Shown: positions 1 to 11,851, numbered from the stretch's first letter. The stretch is 64,000 nucleotides of DNA from Cycas panzhihuaensis (GCA_023213395.1 CM041465.1:59403741-59467740); one strand, 5' to 3'. The notes: generated by a model from the sequence alone, not told the origin. Program-made: numbers and translations.

Positions 1-835
1 AAATCTACATGGCTCAGCTTGAAGGATTTGAGATCATTGGTCTAGAGCATAAGGTGTGTAGGCTCAAAAAGTCCTTATACAACCTTAAACAAGTCCCTTC
101 TACTTTGTTCACCAAGTTGTCAGAAAGAATGAGTCAACTTGGATATGAGGTTTGTGACTACCTGGATATTGATGCAACATTGTTCATAAAACACTAAAAG
201 GATAAAGTCATTTATCTCTTAATCTTTGTGGATAATATACTTATAATGAGGAACTATGAACATGCAATCAGCTAATTAAAGAAGGACTTAGTTAAAATAT
301 TTGAACTGTCTAACCTTGGGTTATAAAATACTACTTAGAGATTAAATTCACTCAAAAAGATGGAAAAATCTTTTTTTCTCAAGAAAAATACAACAACGAT
401 CTTCTAACAAAGTTTTAGTTGGAAGATTCTCAAACTATAGCCACTCCAATCAACCTAATGTTAAATTGATAGCTGATGGAAATGCTTAAGAGGTAGACGC
501 AACACTTTATAGGCAACTTGTAGGTAGTCTCATTTATACTATTAATACAAGACTTGATATTACACACTCTATCAGCATTCTTACTCATTACATAATAAAT
601 CCTAAGCAAAATTATTAGCAGGTAGCAATGTGAGTTTTGAGGTACCTTAAGACAACCAACAAATATGGTTTATTGTATGAACCCAATTCAGAGTTTAAAC
701 TATATGCATATACAGACTCACATTCTGCTAGAGGTAAAGACATAAGGAGATTCATGTATAAGTATATAACATTTCTTGGAATAACACCAATATCATGGAG
801 TGTAGTAAATAGATCCTTCACCTAATAGTTTATCC
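1..835 (+). pseudogene. Ty1/copia pol remnant (RT C-terminal half and RNase H)
   Basis: The translation at 9-197 carries the copia RT segment with the motif CRLKKSLYNLKQ, the counterpart of the family's [12 protein letters not shown] stretch. About 30 bp further on, 216-250 reads IFVDNILI, the YVDD catalytic box with the second aspartate (234-236) changed to Asn. Positions 640-825 read as the RNase H region, with YTDSHSARG near the usual AD.DWAG site and TPISW near the end. Stops and frame changes separate these blocks. The 5' part of the element lies before the window. No LTR follows directly; the next recognisable sequence is a gypsy fragment. Copia family assignment is firm, lineage is not determined, and the copy cannot encode active RT. 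Confidence 0.85.
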
Positions 836-1289
836 TTTAAGTGTCTATCCCATTGGTTGAAACCATCCAAGAGGAAGAAGAATCTCTATCCCCTTTTGTC
901 TCTTTAAGATTTATGCAGTACTTTAATAAGGAATCTATACTTTAAACTAGTTAAGAAGAAGTGAAATAGTTTTACATGATTACCACTATCTTTATACAAG
1001 ATAATTGCCCTCCTAACCATATTGAAACTTACCCCTTACTAAATTAATTAGAACTTTATCCTTGATTATTGATTTTCTTAATCATGCTACACCCCAACCA
1101 AGTGTGGAGTCCTAATTTGATTTGCTAGAACAACTTGACTAGAGTTTCCCTACCTAAATAACCCCTTCATAGAGGGTACTTATCCTTGTAGATATTATCC
1201 CCTTTACTTTTATTTCTTCATCATTAAAGTTAACCTCTTTGTGCTAATTACCCCACTTTCCTCTTTGTAATTAGTAATTAGTCCTTAAG
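836..1289. other. Unassigned AT-rich spacer, possibly diverged gypsy pol linker
   Basis: No open frame of useful length. A short + strand stretch near 840-900 reads IPLVETIQEEEESLSP, which loosely resembles the acidic linker after the protease in gypsy copies A and C. The fragment at 1290-1605 may therefore begin here. The similarity is too weak to fix a boundary. Confidence 0.3.
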
Positions 1290-1605
1290 AGTATTCTTTA
1301 CTTGGACCATTTTGAGAATGATAAGGCTATTCTTGAGCATTTGGTAGGAACCTTTCGTATCCTCCCACTGAATCATTATAAATTCTTTTTTGCTAAATAT
1401 ATTCAACCTAACTCACCTTCATTAATCCAAGATCATGGCATCACTTCTTTATCTTTATCACTCAACCTAGCCCCTCCTCACTTTGAAGAGGAAAATACCT
1501 TGTTGGTTGAAGACATTATTAGTATAAACCTTAGAGCTTAGAAGGAGCCTAAGATAATTAAAGTTGGCACTACTTGTTTCCCCTCATAGGTTGAACATGA
1601 ATAGA
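1290..1605 (+). pseudogene. Ty3/gypsy fragment: protease-RT linker of the A/B/C-like family
   Basis: The frame opening at 1302 reads HFENDKAILEHLVG and, further on, LAPPHFEEEN. These match the linker between protease and RT in copy C (YFENDKALLEHLVG, RAPLHLEEGN; 54182-54787) and copy A (YFQNDEALLEHLAG; 21629-22363). After a stop near 1540 the frame continues as KEPKIIKVGTTC, matching the IKVGAECSLDEV segment that precedes RT in C. Similarity ends near 1605, where sequence next to a copia LTR begins. Only about 300 bp survive. Divergence from A and C is much larger than between A and C, so this is an older relative or relic. Confidence 0.75.
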
Positions 1606-2083
1606 AAATGTAACTATGAAAGCCATATATTAAGAAGACTCTAAATCATGTAAAGAACAAATAATATAAATAAACTAAGCATACAACAAAGAATACTAGG
1701 AGATTTTAGTTTAAGCATAGACCTTTTATTAATTTAAGCAATAGTTAAAGAATTACTGAGATAAAAATACCAACTCTTCTCATCAACTCATCTAACATTT
1801 TTACATGCGCCATTATATAAGAATATATAGACACAACTTTATAAGATACCACCTTATATTTTTACAATATAATGAGCATAAACCATGGGTCAAAAAATAT
1901 CCCTATAAGACATAAAAAAAATTATTTTGGGGCTCTTGCCCCTAAATCCCTACTTAGGGGGTTGCTAGCCCCCTAGAACACCCTAGTCGAGGTCCCTACA
2001 ATGTGTCCGCAAACCCAATAAAGGGGCTCAAATGTAATGTCTATACTCATATAATATTTATAAAATATTTAACATATCCAATA
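1606..2083 (-). repeat. Probable 3' LTR of a minus-strand copia element (lower boundary approximate)
   Basis: The upper end is placed at 2083 because a purine-rich tract on the minus strand (2084-2096) separates it from copia RNase H sequence, as in the complete element at 4500-12203. The sequence contains a GC-richer block at about 1930-2040 in AT-rich DNA. The lower end is a guess, set where gypsy similarity stops. No second LTR was found. Confidence 0.5.
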
Positions 2084-2096
2084 ATCTCCCACTTGT
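2084..2096 (-). other. Polypurine tract of minus-strand copia remnant
   Basis: On the minus strand this reads AAGTGGGAGAT-like purines directly before the LTR, the site that primes plus-strand DNA synthesis in LTR retrotransposons. The same arrangement is seen at 4850-4860 in the complete copia element. Confidence 0.55.
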
Positions 2097-3330
2097 TGAA
2101 CACTTTATAAAAAACCTACATATATAACTACTAAATTCTAAAACCATAAACACCTATTGCCTTTCTATACTAACTAAATTTTTTTGTACTAATAATATTA
2201 GTCAATGAGTATGTAGTATTCTCCTTTGTAGCAATCTTTTGCAAGTCTACCTTATAATTTTGAACTATTTCTCTCACAAAATAGAACTACACATCAATAT
2301 GCTTTGATTGAATATGAAATATCTAGTTCTTCACCAGGTAGATTACACTTTGACTATCATAATATATCCTCATAGATTCCTACTTAAAGTTGACATCTAT
2401 GCATAATCTCTATAACCAAATCACTTCCTTGCATGCATGAGTAGATGTCATATACTCTAATTTTATGCTAGAAAGTGCCACAACTTGCTATCTTTTGCTT
2501 ATCCAGTTGAATGCACTACCACAAGAGGTAAAAACATACCCACTTATAGATCTTCTACTATCAAGATCTCTAACCTAATCATCATTAATAAATCTTCTCA
2601 AGTTCACTATTTTACTTTTCATGGGATCTCCTTAGTAGAAAATTCCATAGTCTGATATATCCTATAGATACTTAAAAATCCTTCTCACATTTACCTAATG
2701 CTTCCTACTTAGGTTTGACATGTACCTACTAACTACTCCCACTACATGGGCAATGTCTAATTAAGTGCAAACCATCACATATATCAGACTACTAATTATA
2801 CTAGCATAAGGGATGAATGCCATATCTTTAACTTCTTGGTGAGTCTTTGGGCATTATTCAACTAATAATTTTAAGCTAACAGGAAGAGGAGTATTAACTA
2901 GTTTGATATCCTACAACCTAAAATATTGTAGAATTATCTTAATGTACCACCTTTAGCTAAGCCAATTTTTTCTATTTCTCTTATCCCTTTTAATCTTAAT
3001 ACCCAAAATAAAATATATAGTACTAAGGTCCTTTATCTCAAAATGAGATGTTAGTTGGCCTTTCACAAGTTTATCTATTTTTTTATTATTACCAACTAAA
3101 AATATATCATCAATATATAAAGCTAGAATAATAAAATGATCACTAACCTATTTATAATAGACATAAAGATCTATTTTACTATATATAAATCCATATGCTA
3201 ATATATATGAATTAAACTTCTAATTCCACATCCTCAGTGACTATTTCGAGCCATATAATGACTTCTTTGTTTCACCAAAATCTAGCCCCTAATTGAATTC
3301 ATTTATTTTATTACTTGTCTTACTTGATCA
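2097..3330 (-). pseudogene. Ty1/copia pol remnant (RT C-terminal part and RNase H)
   Basis: Read on the minus strand, 3106-3117 encodes YIDD inside LALYIDDIFLVGN, the copia RT active site, with both aspartates kept. Further along the same strand, about 2400-2470 reads EYMTSTHACKEVIWL, matching the RNase H segment EAEYMALSQATKEAIWL of copia elements. Numerous stops interrupt the frame. The 5' part (gag, protease, integrase, N-terminal RT) is absent: similarity stops near 3330 and is followed by unrelated AT-rich sequence. This is therefore a 3' fragment of one element together with the LTR at about 1606-2083. Confidence 0.8.
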
Positions 3331-4494
3331 TAGGTGTATTTGCTCAATGAGATTATATTTAGTGTGTCAAATACCATGTGATACCTTCAATTAAGATTTT
3401 GGTGAAATAAAATGCTAAAGTTGATGATGATTGATATTTGGATGATGATGTTTATATTATTATATATTCTACATCTTGATGAATGAAACTATAGTAATAT
3501 AATCTTTCTCTAGGCCATTCCAATCCATTTTTTCCTTTTAAAACACCCCTTGTTCCTATCTTTTTCTCTTGATTTCATACTTTGATTATTAATTTTTGGT
3601 ACTTTTTAGGCATATGCTTAATTTATCACTTCTTCTCGGTTATTTTTAACTATTAATATAGTTACTTTACTCCATTTTAAAATAATATTTTGACTTTTAA
3701 TCAATTAAGTATTAAATTTTAACTTTATGTTTCATTACATTTTTTTGTTCTACTAAAAATATAATTGATTACATTTTATTAAAGAAATCACATTTTTGGT
3801 TCTTTATAAAATGCGACTGATCATATTTTTAATCATCATACATGCAAAATTTTTAGTCAAATGTGTATATTTCCTCTCTAGCTTTGCATTTTGCCACTAA
3901 ATTTTATGGTAACTATTCCTCTTTTTCCTAAAAACCCTTAAAACCTCAGGGAAATGATTAAAAGTGTTTTTGGTTATGAGTTTTTAATGGTGGTATCTTG
4001 CCTAATAAGAAGAAGTGAAGTGAAAGAAGTAAGAATCAAGAGAGAAAAAAGTCTTAGAGTTCTAAAAATATGATCTATACTACTGAAATCTAACTCTTTA
4101 AGACTTATTAAGGTACTTTATTTTCTCCATTAGGTTTCAATGCTCTTTCAAGAGCTATGGTAATGTTTCTCTACTATTGTCTTTTATTTATTGGAAAACT
4201 TTCTTGCTTATATTGTGCCTAGTTTATACCATATTTTTTCCTCTTGGATTTGGTCCTTTTGTCTCTTGTTTCAATGGTCTCTTTTCCTTGGAAAGATCTA
4301 GGCTAAAAGGTCAACCCTTTATAAGATCCATAGGGGCCAACCATAGACAAGAGAGCTCTTCCTCTTTATAGAATTCATAGATTTTCCTCTCCCACTCTCC
4401 ATAGCAATTATAGATCTTTCTAATATAAAGTTTATCTCATTCCTCTTATTTTGTTGATGGTATTTTCCCATTTATTCTTAGTTTTTTCCTCCTT
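3331..4494. other. AT-rich sequence, pre-insertion target of the copia element at 4500-12203
   Basis: No supported gene. The 64-codon frame at 4177-4371 has no recognisable feature. This stretch and 12209 onward would have been contiguous before the copia insertion, as shown by the shared GGTGC duplication. Confidence 0.5.
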
Positions 4495-4499
4495 GGTGC
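4495..4499. repeat. Target site duplication, left copy (GGTGC)
   Basis: GGTGC directly precedes the 3' LTR and is repeated at 12204-12208 directly after the 5' LTR. Five bp is the usual copia duplication length. Confidence 0.92.
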
Positions 4500-4849
4500 T
4501 AAAGGATATAGAGGTGTAGAGAGGGACTATAACGTTGAGTGCATGATTACTTGAATTAACATATCCTTTTGAATCAATGTCATTGTTATAAAAGTCCAGG
4601 GAGATATTCCCACCCCATTTATACAAATTTTGGGGAGGTGTTAAGTGCCTCAACCTAACCTACATGTTAACCAACAATATTTAAATTAATATTAAAAAAT
4701 ACAAACACATACCTTAAGATAAGTGGATCAGTATTTAGAGGCTTTAAGTGGCCTAGTGTATGGCTTTAGGTGTCCTAGGGGTATCCAAAGGTGGCTTTAA
4801 GGGGCCCTAGGTACATATCTGCTTAGGAACATTAGGGGTTATCCCAACA
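4500..4849 (-). repeat. 3' LTR of copia element
   Basis: Aligns along its full length with 11854-12203. On the minus strand it starts TGTTGGGATAACCCC. The outer end reads TAAAGG where the partner has TGAAGG. Both contain the long shared AT stretch with the AATATTTAAATTAATATT core. Confidence 0.92.
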
Positions 4850-4860
4850 TTCTCCCCCAT
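4850..4860 (-). other. Polypurine tract of copia element
   Basis: On the minus strand it reads ATGGGGGAGAA immediately before the 3' LTR start TGTTGGG. This is the typical copia plus-strand primer. Confidence 0.9.
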
Positions 4861-4869
4861 AATACCTAA

Positions 4870-5745
4870 TGTGAATAACTTCCAAACTTTCTCTAAATTT
4901 TTGGAATTTGAATTTTCCCAAAGCCTTTATAAATATATATGATGTCTGGTCTTCAGTACTGCAAGAGGCCAACTCAATTTCTTTTTCTTATACTAGTTCC
5001 TGAATGAAATGGTATTGAGTCTCGATGCATTTTGTTCTACCATGGAAGACTGGATTCTTTGCCATTTGGATGGTGCTTTGATTATTTCACCAAATTTTGG
5101 TGGGACATTACTGTTTAAGTTGAAAACCTTAGAATAGTCCTCTTAACCAAACTAACTCACATGCACCTACTACTACTACTTTATATTCTTCCTTGGTTGT
5201 GAATAAGGAAACTGTGTTCTACTTCTTTATGCTCCATGCTATTGCTATTGATCCCATTGCGAATATATAACCTATTGTAGATTTTCTGTCATCAACATCT
5301 CTTACCCAGTTTAAATCTATATAGCCAGTCAACTAAAAATTTGGGAAAGCTTTGTAGTATAGCCCATAATCTAGAGTTCCTTTGAAATATCTAAGGATTC
5401 TCTTAGCTACTTGCCAGTGAGAGGTCTTTGGATCTACATAAACCTAGATACAACACTAAGTGAGTGTGTTATATCTAGTTGGGTAGATATCAAATATATC
5501 AAACTACCACTAAGTTGTTTGTAAAGTGTTGGATCAATTGAAGTAGAGTTATCTATCATAGAGTGTTTGATTCCTGTTTCAGCTAGGGTTGCCAATGGTT
5601 TACAATCTATCATTCTGAACTTTTATAGTAGGTCTAAGTTATATTTACATTGGGAGATAAAAATTTCCTTCTTGTCTTGCTAAACTTCCAATCCTAAGAA
5701 GTAATGCATAAGTCCTAAATTTATCATCTTAAATTCTTTACACAT
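4870..5745 (-). pseudogene. Copia RNase H domain remnant
   Basis: Minus-strand reading from about 5640 gives CKPLATLAETGIKHS and then DPTLYKQLSGSLIYL. This is the copia segment joining RT to RNase H (family form YR.LVGSLLYL). Below 5450 the frame is broken by many stops but retains RNase H-like spacing up to the polypurine tract at 4860. RNase H would degrade the RNA strand of the replication hybrid. The catalytic residues cannot be assigned with confidence because of frame damage. It is continuous with the RT at 5750-6444. Confidence 0.75.
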
Positions 5746-6444
5746 AGAATCTTTAAATTGATGCAAGAGATGGGAGTCATTTCTATCATATACAAGTTTG
5801 TCCACATAAAGACCTACAATTAGGATTGAACTTCCCTTGATTTGGATATAGAATTTAGGATCTGCCTAAGATCTTTCAAACCCTTGATCTCTGAAATATT
5901 TATTTATGCAGGAATACCAAGCCTTGGGTGCTTGTTTTAGACCATAGAGTGCCTTTTTTAGTTTATACACTTTGTTCTCTTCCCCCCTTACTTCAAAACT
6001 AAGGGGTTGAGTGGCATAGATGTCTTCTTTGATGTAGCCATTTAGGAAGGCACTTTTGACATCCATTTTATAAACTTTCTAACATATTTGGGTTACTAGG
6101 CTCATCATCATTCTAATAGATTCCATCTAAGCAACGGGGGAAAAAGTTTCAGTATAGTCTATGCCTTCTTTTTTAGCATACCTCTTTGCAACCAATATAG
6201 CCTTATACTTGTCAATGGATCTATCTGAGTAAAATTTGTTCTTATAGACCTATTTTATACCAATAGTCTTTTTCTTTGGGGGTAAATCAACTAGCTCCCA
6301 TGTGTCATTCTTAACAATAGAGTTGTATTCATCTTCCATAGCTTTTTTCCAACATTCATGTCGATTAGCCTCAACAAAGATTTGAGGCTCATGAGTCTCT
6401 AATACCTTTCTCATTAGGGCAAAGTTGATCCTATATGAGTGCAT
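5746..6444 (-). pseudogene. Copia reverse transcriptase domain, YVDK active site
   Basis: Minus-strand frames 6444-6250 and 6066-5866 give the canonical copia RT blocks: CWKKAMEDEYNSIVKNDTWELV at the N-terminus, [17 protein letters not shown] with the first catalytic Asp, and [17 protein letters not shown]. The active-site box at about 5797-5808 reads LYVDKLV, so the second Asp of YVDD is Lys (codon at 5797-5799). A frame break lies between the first two blocks (about 6067-6250), where VAKR and FSPVA motifs are still visible in another frame. The sequence closely follows the family, so the loss looks recent relative to insertion. It cannot catalyse DNA synthesis. Confidence 0.92.
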
Positions 6445-6798
6445 GGATCTTCAATTATTATCCAAGATGTTTCCCAAGTCATGATTTTGATGAATCTATT
6501 TTGGTAGGTTTTATGGTGGAGGTTGAGTTGAAGTTCCCTCCCAACTAGGTTCATTGATACTTCTCCTAGAATCAAACATAGGAGGTACATATTTGGTTTT
6601 AGAAGATGTATCAAACTTTATTGCAACCTCCTTTTTCTTTTCTTGATTATCTTAATAGTAGGTATCTTCCTGAAACTTAACATCCTTGCTCAATATGACT
6701 TTTTTTTATTTAAGATCATATAGCTTGTATGACTTAGAAGTTTCACTATAGCGAAGGAAAATATATTTGATGCTATGATCATCTAATTTTGATCTTCA

Positions 6799-7300
6799 TT
6801 AATCAGGAATATGAGTATAGGCAAGACATCCAAATACTCTAAAATGATGTATGCTTGGTTTGTAGCAAGTCCAAGCTTCTTCTAGAGTTTTCCACCTATG
6901 GGCTTTGGTGGAGCATCTATTAAGTAAATAAATAGTCGTGTGAACTACTTCAACATAAAACTCATGGCCCAAATTCTTGTTCTTAAGCATACACCTAGCT
7001 ATTTCGATGATAGTGTGATTTTTTCTCTTTGCTACACCATTTTATTATGGGGTATAGGGGTTAGTGAATTATCTTCTAATTCCATGGTGTATACAATAAT
7101 CTTTGAATATATTAAAGGTAAACTCTCCCTCATTATCCAATCTTAAGGATAGAAGTTTGTATCCACTTTATTGCTCCACAAAGGTTTTGAAGTCAACGAA
7201 GTATTAGAAGGCATCTGATTTATACTTGAGGAAGAATACCTATGTCTTCCTTGTGAAGTCATCATTGAAAGTGATGAAGTATTTTATACCTTCTAGTGAA
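6799..7300 (-). pseudogene. Copia integrase core, catalytic Glu replaced by Lys
   Basis: Minus-strand reading gives FNDDFTRKT near 7290 (family FIDDYSRKTW, first catalytic Asp region), LRLDNEGEFT near 7130 (second Asp), and then two stops followed by NGVAKRK near 7025-7040. The family form is QNGVAERKN, so the catalytic Glu is Lys (7027-7029) and the two Gln before it are stops. The open frame 6990-6799 then gives LLNRCSTKAHRWKTLEEAW and FRVFGCLAYTHIPD, the conserved region downstream of the DDE core. Integrase would join the cDNA ends to the genome. This copy is inactive. Confidence 0.9.
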
Positions 7301-7784
7301 GGAATGTTCATAGGCCCAAAATGTTTATGTATACTAATTGGAGAGGACTCGATGCTTGATGACTAAAATCTGGAAAGTTTTTTCTATGGTGTTTACCAAC
7401 AAGACACCCTTCACATAAGTTTTTATTTACATCAATATATAGTAAACCATTGACCATGTCCATCCATTTTATAAGAGACAAACTATTATAGTTGAGATGG
7501 CCAAATCTTCTATACCACAACTTGCCATCTAAGTTAGTTGATGTTTTTAGGGTATATGTGTCTGAAGGAGTAAGAATAAGTTTAAACAAGTGATCCTTAG
7601 TCATTTTTCCTTTAGTAACGATAGCTTTATTTCTCTTTTTGTCTTTTATAACACACTCACCATTGTCAAAAATGACTTTGTAGTCTTGTCCCATCATTTT
7701 TCCTACTAATAATAAGTTTTTCCTTAAAATTGGGATGTACAAGACATCATCTAGATGTATATATTCTCCTAAATCCATCATCAA
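7301..7784 (-). pseudogene. Copia protease tail plus GAG-pre-integrase and integrase zinc region
   Basis: A 158-codon open frame. The N-terminal part DVLYIPILRKNLLLVGKM is the C-terminal end of copia protease (family VLYVPGL..NLLSVSKL). It is followed by LWYRRFGHLNYNSLSLI and CEGCLVGKHHRKNFP, the GAG-pre-integrase domain with its HxxC...C zinc-binding pattern. The segment that should hold the DSG active site of the aspartic protease is absent. Directly upstream, at 7785-7820, the sequence runs straight into the end of gag. This suggests an internal deletion of roughly 80 codons, judged against the family. Confidence 0.9.
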
Positions 7785-7800
7785 GGCTATATTACCTCTC

Positions 7801-8761
7801 CCAACTAATTTATGGGAGGTGTCCCCCTTTCCTCATAAGATTGACGAGGGTTGTCTCTTGGTCTATTATCATAGTATTCTTGATTAGACCTTGAGGATTG
7901 AGGGTTACCTTGACAATTAGGACAATAAGTATGACCTTTAAAGTATCTCCTTTGGTTTGTATGTCTTGGAGGGTTCTCATTCTGTTGGTGTCCTCCTTGC
8001 CTCCTTTGATAAGAGGCTTGATATTTTGGAGGATCTTTCTTAGCTTCCCTTCTACGGTTCCCAACCCTTCTTCTTTGAGGTGATTCTTTGGACCTTGAAG
8101 TTTCTACTTAAGAATTGGATTGAATATGAGCCTTTGTGGAAAAGGTATATTCAAGTGACTCATTGGCACTTTGTTGTTCTTCTATTGACATGAATATAGC
8201 ACTAAGTTGTTCCACTTTTAATGTACTTATATCTTTTGAGATACTTATACTAGTGGTAACTATTTCAAAATGTATAATTACACCAACACATCATAGGATC
8301 CATTCAACTACCCTTTGTTCTATTAGGGTATCTCTAAGAGACCTCATTTGATTTATTATGTCTTATACTTTAGTCATGAATTCTATTATAGATTTGGTGG
8401 GCATCATACGTAAGTTCTTAAACTTACTTCTAAGATTCTGAAGTTTGGAAGAGGTTACTCCTTCATATATTAGCTATAGTATATCCCAAGCTTCCTTTAA
8501 CTTGATAGACTCACTAACATGAGGGAATACTTGATTTTTAAGTGCACAAAAGATAAGCGCCAAGTCTTTATTATCCTTAACATTTTCCTTATATGTGGCT
8601 TTCTTTATATCAATTAGATTTTAACCTAATTTATTATATCATATTTTTATAATCTCTCATATTTTATTAGCTATGAGGATGGGTCTCATCCTCCTACTCA
8701 AATTTAAGAAATTATTCCATTCAAATTTTGGAATGATCATGTTACTAAAACTTAAGACCAT
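7801..8761 (-). pseudogene. Copia gag (UBN2-type) with degenerate zinc knuckle
   Basis: Reading the minus strand from about 8755 gives IIPKFEWNNF and then ALIFCALKNQVFPHV and ESIKLKEAWDIL, the gag polyprotein motif of the UBN2 family. The EFMTKV and MRSLRDTLIE segments follow. The C-terminal third is basic (RRRVGNRREAKKDPPKYQASYQRR) and ends with YCPNCQGNPQ, a zinc knuckle that keeps only the first two Cys. Gag forms the virus-like particle and binds element RNA. About six stops interrupt the frame. The open frame 8064-7810 on this strand covers the C-terminal part in a neighbouring frame. Confidence 0.85.
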
Positions 8762-11700
8762 GTTGAACTAAGGGTTTTGTTGAACAAAGGTGAAATAAGA
8801 ATGAAGTTTATAAAAGTTGTAAATTTAAATTTCAAAAAGGATTTGAATTTGATGTTTGAAAGGGTTTTAAATTTAAAATTTGAACTAAGTTAAAATAGCC
8901 CAAGTTTTACCCAAAGTTTGAAAAAATAAACTAGTATCTAATGAAGCTACTAGTGTCTAGATTTATGGTTCTCCTAGGGAAACCTTTGGTTGCTATCCTG
9001 TCTAGTGGCGCCTGCCTATAGATAGAAAAATAAGGACCTAATATACTAATACATGAGCTCAAGGCTCTATATACCTCAGTACATAGGCTGCTAAGAAGGT
9101 TTTTACACCCCCCTAAATGGTGGACCCACCTGTTCTAGACTTATGCCTAACGACATATCTAGCGGTGAAGGTTACTCGAACCAAGGCACTGACCCTTTCC
9201 AGGTCTAGCCTTAGTCTCCAAACACCAAATAAAGAAAAGGTTATACACCTCATCCTGTTACCGAATACACCTGATAGCTAATGGCTATACTCATCTAATA
9301 TGAGTAGGCTAATTAGTGTGTGCGAGGTGGTAACTTCAGGGGTCCTAGCCGTTCCCCTTATAAGGTTGGAAAAATGAGGTTGTTCAATTCAGGATTTATC
9401 TTTTTAATGTATAAATAAATTAATCAATGCTTGTTGTCTTGCTTAGGGTTTTTAAAGGTTCCTTTTATATAAAAAAAAAAAAACTTAAAAGAAAAAATAA
9501 TACCCACTAAGCAAGAATGAATAAATAATATAATAATTATTTTAAAAAAATATACAAATAATAACCTTTCTTAATAAACCAAAATGAATGCCAATTTGCA
9601 AGCTAATGTCTTTCAAATTGAAATGCTCTTTGAAAATAAAATACACAAGAAACTATATGCACCTTTTATAAGTGAAGCAATGAATCAATGAAGCTTTCAA
9701 TATTTGAATGCCCTTAAATCAAGAATGTTAAGTGAACATTTCATGCATAAAATAAACAAGAAAAGACTTGTAACTATGCCTTTGTTATGAATTCCTCAAG
9801 ATTTAAAAAAAAAATGACTTTAGGATAAATAAGAAAGCTTCTTTTATTAATAAACCAATGAACTTTAAGATGTATGAAGATTATTATAAATACTCTTTGT
9901 AACAATATAAATGAAATGACAAGAAGCTCCTTTGTAAGTTTATAAGCAAACTAGGTATAACCTTTCTTGCAAATTAAATAAGATTTTAACCATGCAAATT
10001 TGAAATAAAATTGTCCTTAATGATGAAAAATATATAAGATCAATAAGATCCTTTAACTAAGCTTAAATTTTTAAAGTTTAGAAGTAGCTTAAGCAAATAG
10101 GAGTGACCTTTATTAATGCAAAAGATGAGTACTTATTCCTTTGAAAAATTATAAAAAATAAGAAATTGAAGTGTAACTTTTACTTTTGATGATAGAAATA
10201 TTTAAAAAATGACAATTTTTTTATAGAAAATAAATAATTAGAATACAAAAAATATACCCATTTGATTGAATGACTCCTCTTAGCTTGAAATATTAAAAAA
10301 CTAGTTTCTTGCTACAAAAAAGAACTTAAAAATGCAAACAAGAGATAACAAAAGCTTCAAGAATAAGCTGTTTAGTAATCAATAAATCAAATATAACCTT
10401 TTGAGATCATGTAATTTATAAAAAGTTATAGAATGATACCGATAAGGACTAAATAAGTAGTTGAAAATAACTTACTTCAAATACCTTCTAAATGAACTTA
10501 TAATTAAGTGAAATCTATCTTAAACTAAAGAATCTATCTTCAACCATTTAGAAAACTAACTTCTGTAGCTCAAGATTTTAAGCAATAAGTGCAAAGACCT
10601 CTTTTTAGGCTTAAATAAGAGCTACAAGACTAAAATGTTATAAAAATAGATTACAACCTTATAAAAAAAATGAAAAAGGCTCACTTATAAATAGAAGGAA
10701 GACCTTTTAATCTAATTTATTTCAAAAAGCTTGAAGAAAACACTTCAAAAAATATTTATTAGTTAGCAATTAGGCTTGATACAATATCTTAAATTTAACA
10801 TCTTGTTATATATACAAAATACTTCAAAACACTTAAGAGATTATATTAGTATAAAGAGAGCTAAGTCAGATTTCCAAAAATGTTGACGATTCAAAAAACA
10901 GACACCAAACGAGAAAGATATAGTAAAAATAGTAAAGTGACCTCTTTATGTTTAATAAACTAGAAGCTAAAAAAATGAGGTGCATTAAAAGCTTATTAAA
11001 ACATATCCAAAACTAGAAAATGACCAGTCTACGGTGTAGCTCATGAAATTATGGTCATAATGGGACTAGTTTTGTCAAAATCTGGTACTCCAATAAGAAG
11101 TTAAGAATGAAAATACGCCAATTACCCCTTAGGAGCAAAATAAATTTAAAAAATATAAAGAAAAAGGTATTATAATGTTGATTGGCCCCTTTGCTAAACA
11201 CTTTAGGCCACATGGAGGGGCATGGGAATGGGGGCTAGGGCCTACAGGGGGCTAGAGTCTAAATAAAAGGATTTCAAATGTTATAAAAAGTAATTAAATT
11301 TCTTATAAAGCTTAATAATAATATGAATCAAAATGTTATAATGTCAAAAAACTGATAGAGAACAGTGACCACACAGATGAGATTGGGGCTCAAATAGAGG
11401 TTAACAACTGAGAAAAACTGATCAAATCAATTCATCTATAAACGTAAGGAGGGAGCAAGGCAATCTGCCACATGGATCTATCTAAAAATAATAAAAAAGA
11501 TGATTAATATATATGTATATTATGCAGAAAAAGGAAGAATGACAAACACACGTGTAAACAGAGCATGGCAAAGAGTATATAAACAGAGATGAAATGGCCC
11601 TTTTTTATCACAGATCTATGCCAGAGTGGCTTCACTCTGATACCAAATAAAATTAAGTGAACACCACAGGTAACATATGAATATATATAAACAAAAAATC

Positions 11701-11839
11701 AAATAATATAAACAATAGTTTTATAAAGTTTAACCTTTAATAAATTGTGATATTATTTACATACCAAATTAAATAGAAGCTAAGCCATGAATCTCATGTA
11801 AACTTCTCAAAAATAAACTGATCATTTGCCAACCAAGTT
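8762..11839 (-). other. Untranslated leader of the copia element, 3 kb, AT-rich
   Basis: No open frames. Most is A-rich on the plus strand. Two things stand out: a more GC-rich island at about 8930-9390 followed by a run of 14 A at about 9470-9483, and a second primer-site-like sequence at 11634-11645. Such a long leader is unusual for copia, so part of it may be inserted sequence. Confidence 0.55.
11634..11645 (-). other. Second primer-binding-site-like sequence
   Basis: On the minus strand it reads TGGTATCAGAGT preceded by TT and followed by GAAGCC, just like a copia LTR/primer-site junction. It lies about 200 bp inside the true primer site at 11840-11851. It may mark a relic LTR end at about 11646-11839. 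Confidence 0.45.
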
Positions 11840-11851
11840 ACTCTGATACCA
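11840..11851 (-). other. Primer binding site of copia element (initiator tRNA-Met type)
   Basis: On the minus strand it reads TGGTATCAGAGT, separated by two bases from the end of the 5' LTR. It matches 11 of 12 bases of TGGTATCAGAGC, complementary to the 3' end of plant initiator tRNA-Met. Confidence 0.92.
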
